From positions 62,001 through 126,000 of the forward strand of contig CAKUKI010000003.1 in assembly GCA_934662565.1 (NCBI GenBank): a stretch of DNA of 64,000 bases, written 5' to 3'. This document shows, piece after piece, positions 7,435 to 16,522 of this stretch (positions are counted from its first letter, which is position 1; each line of letters begins with the position of its first letter). The notes below the pieces were generated by a model that saw only the letters and a program-made list of their open reading frames with translations, ran no database searches and had not been told where the DNA came from. Position numbers and translations under genes: made by a program. Origin of the DNA: an uncultured Elusimicrobiales bacterium. Lineage in GTDB: Bacteria; Elusimicrobiota; Elusimicrobia; Elusimicrobiales; Elusimicrobiaceae.

Positions 7435-10400
7435 TTTAGAAATAGAATTTCCTCCGCTGTTAATTGATATTGCTTGTAGACAAAAGCGTTAACTTGTTCG
7501 TCGTCAATAGGGCGTTTTCTTAAAAGATTTTCTAGAATCGAAATTTCGCCTTGAGTGAGTTTTTTAATTGGTAATAATTCTACAAATTGTTTAAAATAAC
7601 GCGATCCTTCTCCCAAATCAGATGCTATTTTGGGAAAGAACCACTTAATCAGTTTAGAATTTAGAATTCCTAACAGATACAAAGGGGCGGGAGATAACAT
7701 ATAACAAGTATTGTTAAAAAAGAACTTCTCTGATACCTCTACAAAAGATGGTTCGGTGCTAATATCTGCCCATGCGATTTTCGGTTTAGAAAAATCCTCC
7801 AAATATGCGCAATTACGCAGATTGTAAGGAGTGTCTCCCTTGTCAGCGCGTTTCTCTATGTCTTTATAGCCATGATATATTTTCCCATTATAGGCCTCAC
7901 CGCCTTTATCTAACCATTGTTTAATCGCAGGGTAATCTTTAATGTCAATCCTTGGGAATCTTCCCTTTACTCCATTATGGGTATTGATTAGCCACAAGCC
8001 TTTCCAATCGTATTTGTACCGTTTAATATCTCTCCCGCGCAAAATAGGCCGTATAATTTCGTCAGTTCTTTTGCGCTCATCTTTTGTTTTACAATTGGCT
8101 AAAATCTCTTCACGCTTTGCAGTAGTAATTATAAAGGCTTCGTTGCAGCCTGTTAAAACACCTCTATTAATCTTAATATCCCAATCTCTGAGCGGTGTTC
8201 CATATTTTTCTATCTTGGCCCTGATACTCTGCTCAACTGGAGACAAAATTACCCAGGAATTGCTATCAAAAGTATTTTCTAACCATTGTTTCCCCGAGAT
8301 GTTGATTTGCTTATTATTCCCATGCAATACATGGGCTAGGGTGGGACGCGTATAGGTTCCTTTTTTCATGACCAAAATATTGGTGTCCACAGTAGCATTT
8401 TCAAATACTCCTGCGCCTAAATCAATCAAATACAGGGGTTGATATTTAGACAAGAATAAACGCAACTCCTCGCCATATCCAGCTCGCATCCATTTATTGC
8501 TTGTAATATAAGTCAAAATACCACCTTGTTTTAGCAGATCCATCCCTTTTTCATAGAACAAACAATAAATATCGCCCATACTATTAAATGTTTTGAAGTT
8601 GTAGGACTTATACATTTTACCAAGTACCCCTTTGTTGGCTTGTAACGCAATATAAGGGGGATTGGCAATAACTATATCAAATCCGTCTTCAACGCCAAAC
8701 ATCCACATTGGATCGAACCAAGGGGTGGATTTATTTATAAAAGGATTCCAATATGTGTCACTTAATAAGTCATTTAGCTCTAATTGAACTGATTTGTTCT
8801 TTTTGTATTGCTCAATCTCTCCATTAAAAAGGGCTGTTTGTTTGGCATTAAATGTTTGAAAACTCATTAATTCTTGTATACGTCTAAATTCTGCCTTTAT
8901 CTGTTCCTTTCTCTCTGCCGATGTCGAAAAGAATTCTTTTCGCAAATTTTTAAGTGATTCAATTAAGTTGGCTCTTGAAAACAAGTCATCTTCTGCTTCT
9001 GGTAATGGAATCAATGTATTAGCACAGGCGAATTTGAAATCAAGGTTTGGTAAAGGTTGTGGATTATCAGCTTCTTCATCCACAATAAGTGTTAGAAAAA
9101 AGCGCAGGCGGGCAATTTCTATAGCCATTTCTTGTATATCTACCCCGAAAATACAATCACGAATAATTTTGTATTTGTTACCGTAGTTGCGTTGGAGTAA
9201 TGAAGTATTTGGGAGCAGGTTTATCTCTTCATATATGTTCCCATCGGGGTCTATCTCATTAAGAATAAACATGATTTTCTGTAATAAGCCCATAGGAAAA
9301 GCGCCAGACCCTACAGCGGGATCCAACGCTTTTAAGGTAGTTAGAGATTTAAAAATATCTAGTTTTTGCTGTTTCGTTAATTCAGGCGTTTTTGTAACAT
9401 CAAACAATTCATCTAAAATTTGATCATTTAAGTCGGTTTTGTCTTTTAGATAGGTTCGTAGACTTGTAGTGACCATATAATCCACTATTTCACGTGGAGT
9501 GTAAAATGACCCTGTCATATTACGGGCGGACTGTTGCGTTTCAGGGTTAATACTTGCTAATAGGTTTTCAAAAATGCGCCCTAAAATTTCTGGATCGACA
9601 GATAGGTCCATATCTACGGACGTGTTTTCGTCAATTGTAAAGTTATATGTTTCAAAAACCTCAAATAAGTCATGAAACCATTTATTAGGAATAGTCAGAG
9701 TGTTAAAATACCTGGACTGGTCAAATTCTCCAAGCTCATAGCAATCATCATCATGCGGCTCAAACAAGCCACCGTTCAAAAAGGGAATATCTTTAAATAA
9801 CCCTGTAGCACATTTTTCAATTCGGACATCTCTTTTCTTGTTTAATGTTTCAAAGAATAATGGCTCCAATTTATCATGATAATATGAGGTTGTTCCATCC
9901 AACGCCTTTAAAGAGAGTAGTTCCTCCGGGATAAGAGAAGAGTTATCTTTACGAGTTTTCTTCTTTAGGAACCAACAGAATATCAATCTGCCAATTAACC
10001 GAACGGCAAAATGTTCTTTAATCTGGTTATTATCGGATGCCTTAGGATGCTTTAGGTCCGTTGATACAAGTTGCTCAAATAAACGATAAATTTGGGCATA
10101 AAATTCTTTATTTACAACTTCCAAAGAAAAGCGACTAATCAAATCTTGTGTATAATTTAGCTCTTTGCCATTTTCTGAACGCTGTTTTATTGGGCCTTTC
10201 GCAAAGAGCATAGTTTCTGGAGTGTGCTTCTTGCAGTCTTTTCCTAAAAGGAAAGAATAGCGATGAGGATTGGAATATAGATACGAAATCTTCCCATTTT
10301 TTATTTCTACATCGGTGGTAATAAGGGATAAACGCCATTGGTCAGAGTTCGGGTAGTAAAAAGCTACCAGAGCGTTAGATTTACTATCATACTTCTTCAT

Positions 10401-10637
10401 CAGTGCCACAACTTCCTTCGTGATAGTGACACGCGGATCGTGACTGCTGTTTACGATAAATTCAAAAACCGATAAATCCATGTCATCTGCTTCACCTAGA
10501 TTATATCCCTTGGCTATATTTTTGAAATTGAAATACAATTCTTCTTCGTTAGGGATAAAATCTTCGGTCAGAAAATCTTGTAAAAATCTTTTAAAGTCAT
10601 TACGATTATAGGCCGCTTGGATGTTAAATGTTTTCAT
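7425..10637 (-). CDS. Eco57I-like adenine methyltransferase with switchable specificity domain
   Basis: 1070 residues, AGGAG before the ATG, following the helicase gene by four bases. Residues 1-380 form an N-terminal domain common to Eco57I/PglX-like enzymes. The N6-adenine methyltransferase core has the AdoMet motif DPAVGSGAF (439-447), GVDIQEMAIEIARLR (498-512) and the catalytic NPPY (659-662). From about 760 to the end is a TaqI-like specificity region. The 57-bp inverted repeat falls at codons 760-778, so everything after it belongs to an invertible segment. No clear PD-(D/E)XK nuclease motif was found, so cleavage would depend on the partner PLD-helicase. Likely role: modification and target recognition subunit of a phage-defence system. 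A PglX-like or type ISP-like label is also possible. Confidence 0.88.
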   Translation of the reverse strand: MKTFNIQAAYNRNDFKRFLQDFLTEDFIPNEEELYFNFKNIAKGYNLGEADDMDLSVFEFIVNSSHDPRVTITKEVVALMKKYDSKSNALVAFYYPNSDQWRLSLITTDVEIKNGKISYLYSNPHRYSFLLGKDCKKHTPETMLFAKGPIKQRSENGKELNYTQDLISRFSLEVVNKEFYAQIYRLFEQLVSTDLKHPKASDNNQIKEHFAVRLIGRLIFCWFLKKKTRKDNSSLIPEELLSLKALDGTTSYYHDKLEPLFFETLNKKRDVRIEKCATGLFKDIPFLNGGLFEPHDDDCYELGEFDQSRYFNTLTIPNKWFHDLFEVFETYNFTIDENTSVDMDLSVDPEILGRIFENLLASINPETQQSARNMTGSFYTPREIVDYMVTTSLRTYLKDKTDLNDQILDELFDVTKTPELTKQQKLDIFKSLTTLKALDPAVGSGAFPMGLLQKIMFILNEIDPDGNIYEEINLLPNTSLLQRNYGNKYKIIRDCIFGVDIQEMAIEIARLRFFLTLIVDEEADNPQPLPNLDFKFACANTLIPLPEAEDDLFSRANLIESLKNLRKEFFSTSAERKEQIKAEFRRIQELMSFQTFNAKQTALFNGEIEQYKKNKSVQLELNDLLSDTYWNPFINKSTPWFDPMWMFGVEDGFDIVIANPPYIALQANKGVLGKMYKSYNFKTFNSMGDIYCLFYEKGMDLLKQGGILTYITSNKWMRAGYGEELRLFLSKYQPLYLIDLGAGVFENATVDTNILVMKKGTYTRPTLAHVLHGNNKQINISGKQWLENTFDSNSWVILSPVEQSIRAKIEKYGTPLRDWDIKINRGVLTGCNEAFIITTAKREEILANCKTKDERKRTDEIIRPILRGRDIKRYKYDWKGLWLINTHNGVKGRFPRIDIKDYPAIKQWLDKGGEAYNGKIYHGYKDIEKRADKGDTPYNLRNCAYLEDFSKPKIAWADISTEPSFVEVSEKFFFNNTCYMLSPAPLYLLGILNSKLIKWFFPKIASDLGEGSRYFKQFVELLPIKKLTQGEISILENLLRKRPIDDEQVNAFVYKQYQLTAEEILFLNHL
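7999..8154 (-). repeat. inner inverted repeat, right copy (156 bp)
   Basis: Reverse-complement partner of 6369-6524 with no mismatch, inside the expressed methyltransferase gene. Confidence 0.92.
8305..8361 (-). repeat. right inverted repeat (57 bp) of the invertible segment
   Basis: Reverse-complement partner of 6162-6218, one synonymous mismatch. It lies in frame within the methyltransferase gene just after VMKKGTY, so a crossover anywhere inside it preserves the reading frame. Confidence 0.92.
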
Positions 10638-10641
10638 GAAT

Positions 10642-13600
10642 TTAATCTCCTAATAATTCTTCAGATAATAAGATGGTTTCTGGCTCGCTTTCAATTTTGG
10701 AGTCTTTATTTAATAGCGTTCCCAGATACTCTAGGGGTAGAAATAAGCACAAATCTTTAAGGGCGTCCTTATTAGTTGTGCCAATTTCCTTGATTTTCTT
10801 CAAATAAAAAGCAGGCATCGTTTCTAATTCGATGACTTTTTTCAACTCTTCCAAATATTCTTTATCCAACGTACTATCAATCTGTTTCTGTAAGATTTTG
10901 ATTATGCTTAGGGCATCTTGTACAGAACGGCTTTTGGGTGCAGCATGTTTGACCAAGCCACTAGCTAGTTTGGCGTTCTGATAAAGGCCATAGAAAACAT
11001 CTGACACGGGTGCTGATTTCTCATCTTTGGCAGCTCTGAATAAAGCCAGAGCCTCCGGAGGTGGTAATAAATGCGTTTCACCATTAGCGGTAGCAAGAGT
11101 AAAGCGGAATGAGTCCCCTTTTTTGGAAAACAAAAGCACGCCATTGGATACCTGTAAAGTGAATAAATCGGAATCTTTTTCCATTTTTTCAAGCCAATTG
11201 CCTTTTCTTCCAATCCTACAACGTGGAGGAAGTGAAATCGCCTTGTTGTATGTCTCTATATCAGTGGTTTTAATGCTATTTAATTCATTTCTATAGAATA
11301 CATCCCAAGATTCCTTTTCCATTTTATTGGCTTCTTCTTGTATTTTTGCGCCTAGATAACCCTCTAATGTCTCATTGTCCGTTAGAATTTGGGTGTCCGC
11401 CCCTAAAATCGCTTGAAAGAGCTTCATTTTGAATGTACTTATTTCGTGAGTGTGACTCACTCTTTCTCCAGTTGCTGTCGGGAAAAAGTTATAAATGTAC
11501 AATTCGTCAAAAACTTTCTTGTTGATACGATTGATACGTCCGAATCTCTGGATGACTCTAGTCGGATTGTACGGAATATCGTAGTTGTATATCGCTCCGG
11601 CTCTATGCAAACTGAACCCTTCGGAAATTGCATCGGTAGCAATCAAGACATCGTAATCATCTTTTTGATATCTCGTGGGATATCCTGCGTCGAAATTTGT
11701 TCTTATTATTTCACGATTAGCAAGACTGGACATAGAGGAATCGTATGCTAAAACCCGCAGTCCGGCATCTCTCATTTTTCTATACAAATATGTTTCCGTA
11801 TCAGAAAACTCTGTAAAGATGATAATTTTCCTTTTCGGTTCCATCTTCAAAGAATCCTTAATTTGGTTTAAAATCATGTCGAATTTCGGATCACTTTTAA
11901 CTTTGTCCCACTCTTTTATAATGTCGGATAAAAGTTCCATGTCCTTATTTAGCTCTTTCAAGAAGGATTTACTCAAATATTTAGTAGGAACAAGCATTAG
12001 CCCTTTATCTATGTCTTTAGACAACATGGACTTTAGGAATTCATCTTCTTCGAACAGGGAGTTTTCTTCAATGATATCTTCCAAATCATCAATGTCGGGC
12101 AAATTGCCTTTCTTGCCGAGAGGAATCTGATGGCCCTTTTCGTACCATTCCTTTAAGAATTCCATGGAATTTAACACGCTATGCAAAGTCTTCAAAAAGG
12201 CCTCTTTAGAGCTTTCGAAACGCCGGACCAATAATTGTTGCATGAATTTGGCCATGTTGCGTTGGCCTTGCTGGAAATCTCTTCCATCGAAGTATTTTTT
12301 AATATCTGTGGGTTCGCCTTCAAGATAAGTTAATGGTTTGTAGCGGGCTCCAATAAAACCGGCATCACCAACTAGCCGCTGTAACGTTCTTTTGTATAAG
12401 TCGGACAATTCCCCCAAGTTATAAACCTGGGATTTTGGTGGTTTAACGTTCGAGAAGTGAATATTTTGCTTTGCTAAATCTTCTTTATAACAAGTAAGGT
12501 TTTCCAAATCCACTCTAGTTCTACGAATGACAACCGGATCTAAAATGTCCCTTATCTTGGCTGCAAGTCTTCTGGATTCAGCATCAAACTCTGACTCATT
12601 TGTTGTTTTGGCACGATGACTCTTCTTTAGTTTTTTATAGTCACTGACTAAAGCTGCCATCTGATTTCCCAAGTCACTTACAGTTTGAATAGTAGAGTGT
12701 GCAGGGATCTGGAACAGCTTTATTAAGGAAAAAATATCTTCTGGTCTATTGTTAAATGGGGTAGCTGACAATAAAAGCACTTTATTTCCGGCGCAGAGTC
12801 TGTGTAAGAACCCATATGCTTCCGTGTTTTCATTTCTATAACGATGGGCCTCATCGATAATAATCAATAGATTGTTCTCTCCTTCGTGGTCTTTTACAGC
12901 TTGCTCTAATTTGCCAGGGGTATATGTACAGCAACCTCTCAATCCGAAATCAATTCCATAGGCCTTCCATTGTTCTTCCAGGTGTGGAGGTGTAATAATT
13001 ATTGTAGGTATATCAAGGTTGGCAGCAATTGTAGATGCAATAATACTTTTCCCTAAACCTACCACGTCTGCAATAATACATCCGGAGTGCTTCTTAACTT
13101 TTGCCAAGCCCTCTCTAATAGCATCAATTTGATAGGACACGTCGAAGAACTGATTCATGTGGTCACGAGTCAGTTCTTTAGGAGTTTTAATGTAATCCTG
13201 ATTTAACTTAAAAAATTCATCCAATACCTTTATGTACAGCAGGAAAGGATCGGGGTTTTGTTCCAACCACGTTTTAGATAGGACTTCCTTCTTAAATTCA
13301 TCTTTGTTAAATTCTCCTACCAACGGTATAGAATCTTCCCAGAGCTGTTCAAAAATCTTTTGTGCATCTTTAAAGTCATTAGCATCTTGCAAATATACAT
13401 TAATTTCATTTCGTGCACTAAGCCCTTGATAGGATAAATTACTTGAGCCAATAATTACTTTGCTATCATCTTGTCCGCTGCTCCCATTTTCCGGTGGAAT
13501 ATAGAACAAATACATTTTTGCATGGTTGGGGTCCCGTGTTTTTCTTACCTCTAGCGTGCCATCTTCCAATTTGTGCAAAAATAGCCTATATGACTTCTGA

Positions 13601-13932
13601 AATTCCTGATTATCAAATAAATCAGAGTTATTAATACTATCTTTGATATTTCGAAAATATTTTTCCCGAATAGACGCTATAGCTGGCATTCGAGAAGGCA
13701 AACTGGTTTCTAAACTGAATTCTCGTATGCAATTATTGAGATCCAGTTCGACATCCATTCCAACTAATATTCGAATTTTTTGTTTTGCAATATAGTTATA
13801 AATTGAATAGAACCCAGAAAAGAAAAAATAGCCCACTAGGAAGTCTAATTTTATAGATTTTTTAGACAAGTATTCTAATCTTTCTCTTAAAGTCTGTTGC
13901 CCAGCACTATTTGTAATAAATTTTGAGGCCAT
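10642..13932 (-). CDS. PLD nuclease-SNF2 helicase fusion (restriction subunit)
   Basis: 1096 residues. The N-terminal phospholipase-D-like domain has HAK (His137, Lys139) followed by GSSNLS (162-167), the HKD-type active site of ATP-dependent PLD restriction enzymes. A superfamily 2 helicase follows: GLGKS (292-296), DEAH (360-363), SAT (388-390), and a C-terminal lobe with IIFTEFSDTETYLY, ATDAISEGFSLH and QRFGRINR. The final 250 residues are unassigned. It is co-directional with and immediately upstream of the methyltransferase, so the pair forms an operon with methylation and specificity in one protein and translocation and cutting in the other. Role as a nuclease is inferred from domains. 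Confidence 0.88.
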   Translation of the reverse strand: MASKFITNSAGQQTLRERLEYLSKKSIKLDFLVGYFFFSGFYSIYNYIAKQKIRILVGMDVELDLNNCIREFSLETSLPSRMPAIASIREKYFRNIKDSINNSDLFDNQEFQKSYRLFLHKLEDGTLEVRKTRDPNHAKMYLFYIPPENGSSGQDDSKVIIGSSNLSYQGLSARNEINVYLQDANDFKDAQKIFEQLWEDSIPLVGEFNKDEFKKEVLSKTWLEQNPDPFLLYIKVLDEFFKLNQDYIKTPKELTRDHMNQFFDVSYQIDAIREGLAKVKKHSGCIIADVVGLGKSIIASTIAANLDIPTIIITPPHLEEQWKAYGIDFGLRGCCTYTPGKLEQAVKDHEGENNLLIIIDEAHRYRNENTEAYGFLHRLCAGNKVLLLSATPFNNRPEDIFSLIKLFQIPAHSTIQTVSDLGNQMAALVSDYKKLKKSHRAKTTNESEFDAESRRLAAKIRDILDPVVIRRTRVDLENLTCYKEDLAKQNIHFSNVKPPKSQVYNLGELSDLYKRTLQRLVGDAGFIGARYKPLTYLEGEPTDIKKYFDGRDFQQGQRNMAKFMQQLLVRRFESSKEAFLKTLHSVLNSMEFLKEWYEKGHQIPLGKKGNLPDIDDLEDIIEENSLFEEDEFLKSMLSKDIDKGLMLVPTKYLSKSFLKELNKDMELLSDIIKEWDKVKSDPKFDMILNQIKDSLKMEPKRKIIIFTEFSDTETYLYRKMRDAGLRVLAYDSSMSSLANREIIRTNFDAGYPTRYQKDDYDVLIATDAISEGFSLHRAGAIYNYDIPYNPTRVIQRFGRINRINKKVFDELYIYNFFPTATGERVSHTHEISTFKMKLFQAILGADTQILTDNETLEGYLGAKIQEEANKMEKESWDVFYRNELNSIKTTDIETYNKAISLPPRCRIGRKGNWLEKMEKDSDLFTLQVSNGVLLFSKKGDSFRFTLATANGETHLLPPPEALALFRAAKDEKSAPVSDVFYGLYQNAKLASGLVKHAAPKSRSVQDALSIIKILQKQIDSTLDKEYLEELKKVIELETMPAFYLKKIKEIGTTNKDALKDLCLFLPLEYLGTLLNKDSKIESEPETILLSEELLGD

Positions 13933-13955
13933 TTTTCGTCCTTATAACTATAATC

Positions 13956-13977
13956 ATTGGTCTAGCATTAAACCAAT
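13956..13977. promoter_or_regulatory. inverted repeat before the PLD-helicase gene
   Basis: ATTGGT (13956-13961) and ACCAAT (13972-13977) form an inverted repeat 24 bases upstream of the helicase start, in operator position for the restriction operon. No binding protein can be named. Confidence 0.35.
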
Positions 13978-13982
13978 ATTAA

Positions 13983-14239
13983 GCCCCAAATGAGACAAAA
14001 AAACGGCTGTCATATTTGGGGCAACGAGACTGGGCCCAAATATAAACAGCCGCGGCCTTCTGCCATATTATTAATATGGCAGAAAGCACTCGGCACAGCG
14101 TATTGGAAGGATCAGTTCCGATACATTGTGCCTAAAACGACTGTTTTTGGAGTCTCGTTGCACTACTTTTGCAGTCCACCGTATTCCACATACGGTTCCA
14201 AAAACAGAATAAATTTTTAATAAGCCAGATTAAGGCTTA
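13983..14239. ncRNA. dense multi-hairpin element, possible structured RNA or leader
   Basis: Five or more consecutive stems in 257 bases. 14004-14052: CGGCTGT/ACAGCCG plus ATATTTGGG/CCCAAATAT. 14058-14084: 12-bp stem with a 3-base loop. 14092-14132: GGCAC/GTGCC plus a 9-bp stem. 14141-14207: CTGTTTTTGGA/TCCAAAAACAG enclosing CCGTAT/ATACGG (14179-14195). 14221-14239: TAAGCC/GGCTTA. The loop GCAACGAGACT (14021-14031) is perfectly complementary to AGTCTCGTTGC (14151-14161). GCCCCAAAT (13983-13991) can compete for 14014-14022. There is no convincing protein-coding frame. On the minus strand it would be a leader of the PLD-helicase operon; the strand is not settled. A mobile-element end or single-stranded DNA structure remains possible. 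Confidence 0.55.
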
Positions 14240-14312
14240 TATCTATAATAAAAATCCTCCATTCATTCTTTGTTTTATTGTATACATTTATTGCTGCCCC
14301 GGCAATATTTTT

Positions 14313-14516
14313 TTACTTTCTATGTACTAGAACCATTGTTTCGTATATGTTTTTTATGTGTTCGGCGGTGGTGGATAGACCGTAAAGACTACCCATTATT
14401 TGGTTCAAAGATTTTTCTTTTGCACCGTCTTGGGCGGAGGCTATTTGCTCCTGCAAATCCGCTGCCAATTCTGCTAATAATTGTAAATGATTGGTTAGTA
14501 TTGTTAATTTATCCAT
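14313..14516 (-). CDS. small hypothetical protein after the terminase gene
   Basis: 67 residues from the ATG at 14516 (MDKLTILTNHLQLL...), all helical, with no cysteine and no hydrophobic segment. The open frame continues upstream to 14654, but that part runs through hairpin-rich spacer and into the terminase end and is unlikely to be coding. It lies downstream of the large terminase gene in the same direction. It may be a small phage protein. No recognised family. Confidence 0.45.
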   Translation of the reverse strand: MDKLTILTNHLQLLAELAADLQEQIASAQDGAKEKSLNQIMGSLYGLSTTAEHIKNIYETMVLVHRK

Positions 14517-14540
14517 AACTTTTGCTCTTTTTGATTTTGA

Positions 14541-14621
14541 GCGGAGTCCCTGTCTGGCTCCGCCCTTATAGTACGCATTACTAATGCGGGCCAAGTCAAG
14601 TATCCCGGGCTTTTGCCCGGG
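14541..14621. repeat. three hairpins between terminase and small gene
   Basis: GCGGAG/CTCCGC (14541-14563), GCATTA-C-TAATGC (14575-14587) and CCCGGGC-TTTT-GCCCGGG (14604-14621). The last follows the terminase stop and, lacking a T tract on the minus strand, is at best a weak terminator. The GCGGAGTCCC at 14541 recurs at 17935 in another hairpin-rich spacer of the same block. Confidence 0.5.
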
Positions 14622-14640
14622 GAATTCTATGAAGAGACAA

Positions 14641-16134
14641 CTAAATAAAATCAAAGCGTTTTTTGGCCTTAAAATTAAGAAGTTGTGTCAAAGCATCTAC
14701 TTGGTCATCGTGCTTTGTATTGGGGAAGCCTAAAACTTCGTGCCTAAAATTATCAAACCACTGTTCCTCGGTATCCGGCAATAGGCAACCGCCCTGCTCT
14801 AAGAGGGGTGTAATATTTAGGCAACGCGTCTTTTTGTCCTCCGTGGGGTGTATAAAATCTACCTTATACCCCAATGGTTTAAGGGCCTGCTGGAAGCCGA
14901 TTCCACACCCAACATCTTCTACTAGCACCCTAGTTTCTAGCATTTTACCAGGGTACATTATTAGTTTGCCCAAGCGTTCCTTCTGCTGGGTCATATATTC
15001 TTTGGCTGCTTTTACCAAATCTGGCAGTTCCAGTCTCCAACGCTTGATATCTAATATGTAATACTTATTATGGGAACGCATTGCACAAACGCATACACTA
15101 TAATCATTTGTCGCTCCCGTTTTTGTGGCAATATCCCAACTAAACACCAACTGCCAAAGTTCTATTTGCCCCAACCAATGCTTGTGGATTATTTCCTTTA
15201 CGTTATATCGTGGGAACCAGTCCCAATGGATGATATTTCCCCCTTGGGCCAAAGGATCCTGTTGGCATTGGCACGCAAAGGCCATTGCGCCCAAGGATTG
15301 TTTGGTTTCTTCAATCCTATCCAGCCCTTCTCGCACCGGATGCAACGCTTCGCCTACTTTACGGATATAATGATGCGTAATGACTTTATTCTCAAGATAT
15401 TTCTTCCATTGCCAATGTTCTTCGCGTACCGCAACAAGAGGTATTACTATCTGCTTAAACCCGGCTTTGCTCTCCAATAAATAGCCCGTTAAGTCCTGCT
15501 CGTGCGTGCGCTGCATAATAAGTAGGATTTTGCCCTTATTTTTATCATTTAAGCGGCTATACAGCGTATTTCCATACCACTCGTTTACTTTATTACGCAG
15601 TAAGTCTGAATTGGCATCCGCTGGTTTAATCGGGTCATCAATAATCAGCCAATTACCACCCCGCCCTGTTAGGGTGCCACCCACCGTTGTAGAATAGCGC
15701 CCACCGCCCTGTGTGGTTTCAAAATCCATCAGTTCGCGGCGATTGAGTGCTAAACGAGTTCCTGGGAACGCCCGCTTATACCAAGGCGTTTCCAAAATGC
15801 GCCGGCAGTCGGCCGCCAGTTTTTTGGCCAGTTCATCAGCATAACTTACGCATACAACCGTTTCCTTGGGGAATTTCCCCAATATATAGGCAGGAAGCGC
15901 CACCGAGCAAATAATGGATTTCATATACCGGGGCGGGATATTAATGATTAAGCGGGTATTTTCCCCATACAGCATTTTCTCTAATTCCCCACAAATCACA
16001 TCTATATGCCAATTATCTAAGTATTTCGTCTGCGGGCTAACTTCGGCAAATACTTTTCTTACAAACATCTTAAAGTCGTGCCGCAAGAGAGCATCAAAGC
16101 GTTGCGTTTCTTCATTTTGTTGTATTATTGACAT
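14641..16134 (-). CDS. terL: phage terminase large subunit
   Basis: 497 residues, normal length for a large terminase. The N-terminal ATPase has a Walker A-like IIVIPPR-type loop (seen here as LIINIPPRYMKS), then VCVSYADELAKKLA, WLIIDDPIK as Walker B, and ILLIMQRTHEQDLTG. The C-terminal RNase H-like nuclease has FSWDIATKTGATNDYSVCVC and a late HDDQVDALTQLL carrying the final acidic residues. Family role: ATP-driven packaging of phage DNA into proheads. It overlaps the small terminase gene by 23 bases. No portal, protease or capsid gene follows, so the packaging module is an isolated fragment or belongs to a satellite. Confidence 0.93.
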   Translation of the reverse strand: MSIIQQNEETQRFDALLRHDFKMFVRKVFAEVSPQTKYLDNWHIDVICGELEKMLYGENTRLIINIPPRYMKSIICSVALPAYILGKFPKETVVCVSYADELAKKLAADCRRILETPWYKRAFPGTRLALNRRELMDFETTQGGGRYSTTVGGTLTGRGGNWLIIDDPIKPADANSDLLRNKVNEWYGNTLYSRLNDKNKGKILLIMQRTHEQDLTGYLLESKAGFKQIVIPLVAVREEHWQWKKYLENKVITHHYIRKVGEALHPVREGLDRIEETKQSLGAMAFACQCQQDPLAQGGNIIHWDWFPRYNVKEIIHKHWLGQIELWQLVFSWDIATKTGATNDYSVCVCAMRSHNKYYILDIKRWRLELPDLVKAAKEYMTQQKERLGKLIMYPGKMLETRVLVEDVGCGIGFQQALKPLGYKVDFIHPTEDKKTRCLNITPLLEQGGCLLPDTEEQWFDNFRHEVLGFPNTKHDDQVDALTQLLNFKAKKRFDFI

Positions 16135-16522
16135 TCCCTTCCATGTACTCCTTAATGGTTTCTGCTAATAAAGTTCTATCATCTTCTCGCAATGCCTCTA
16201 CCCGCTGTGCGAGTTCTTCCTTCCGTCTCTCATTTTTTTCAAAATAGTCCAGCATTATTTTTTGTGCTTTTGCATTACCATTGAGCGCATCCATTCCTGC
16301 TTTACGAAGGATGGCTTCTGCCACTGAAATACTTTTTTGTTTCCCATTGCGGACGATGCGCACACGCTCATTTTGCAGTTTTTCAACTGCGGTAAATAGG
16401 TTTGCGCTTCCCTTAGGACGGCCCTTTTTATTGCCGCTGTATCCCGGTTTAAATTGAGTATGTTTGGGCGGTTTTCCGTACCCGACTTCATAAGAATTGC
16501 TCACTGTATTATTATTTTCCAT
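16112..16522 (-). CDS. DUF5681 protein, probable small terminase
   Basis: 136 residues. The ATG at 16522 is eight bases from GGAGG, whereas the ATG at 16528 is too close, so 16522 is preferred. Residues about 12-40 show the DUF5681 signature (VGYGKPPKHTQFKPGYSGNKKGRPKGS compressed: PPKHTQFKPG, then KKGRPKGS), a basic DNA-binding segment, followed by helices. DUF5681 genes regularly precede large terminases and probably act as the DNA-recognising small subunit. Overlaps both neighbours, forming a three-gene operon with the methyltransferase and the terminase. Confidence 0.82.
   Translation of the reverse strand: MENNNTVSNSYEVGYGKPPKHTQFKPGYSGNKKGRPKGSANLFTAVEKLQNERVRIVRNGKQKSISVAEAILRKAGMDALNGNAKAQKIMLDYFEKNERRKEELAQRVEALREDDRTLLAETIKEYMEGNVNNTTK

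Larger units (their letters stand above)
6162..8361. other. invertible DNA segment swapping the methyltransferase C-terminus
   Basis: A 2.2-kb segment bounded by 57-bp inverted repeats, with an Mpi-family invertase directly outside its left end. In this orientation the right repeat is inside the methyltransferase gene at about codons 760-778, and the segment supplies its C-terminal ~300 residues. The opposite end holds an alternative C-terminus in the same codon register. Inversion would therefore replace one C-terminus by the other without a frameshift. The arrangement is seen directly; actual inversion is inferred from the invertase and repeats. Confidence 0.88.

Noticed and set aside
13990..14220. 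Small protein gene on the plus strand
   Set aside because: The open frame runs through a series of perfect stems, lacks a ribosome binding site and has no protein-like pattern; the structure explains the sequence better.
13983..14239. Retron ncRNA (msr-msd) for the nearby reverse transcriptase
   Set aside because: The reverse transcriptase is 6 kb away on the other side of many genes, and the stem layout does not show the flanking a1/a2 repeat with a single long msd stem.
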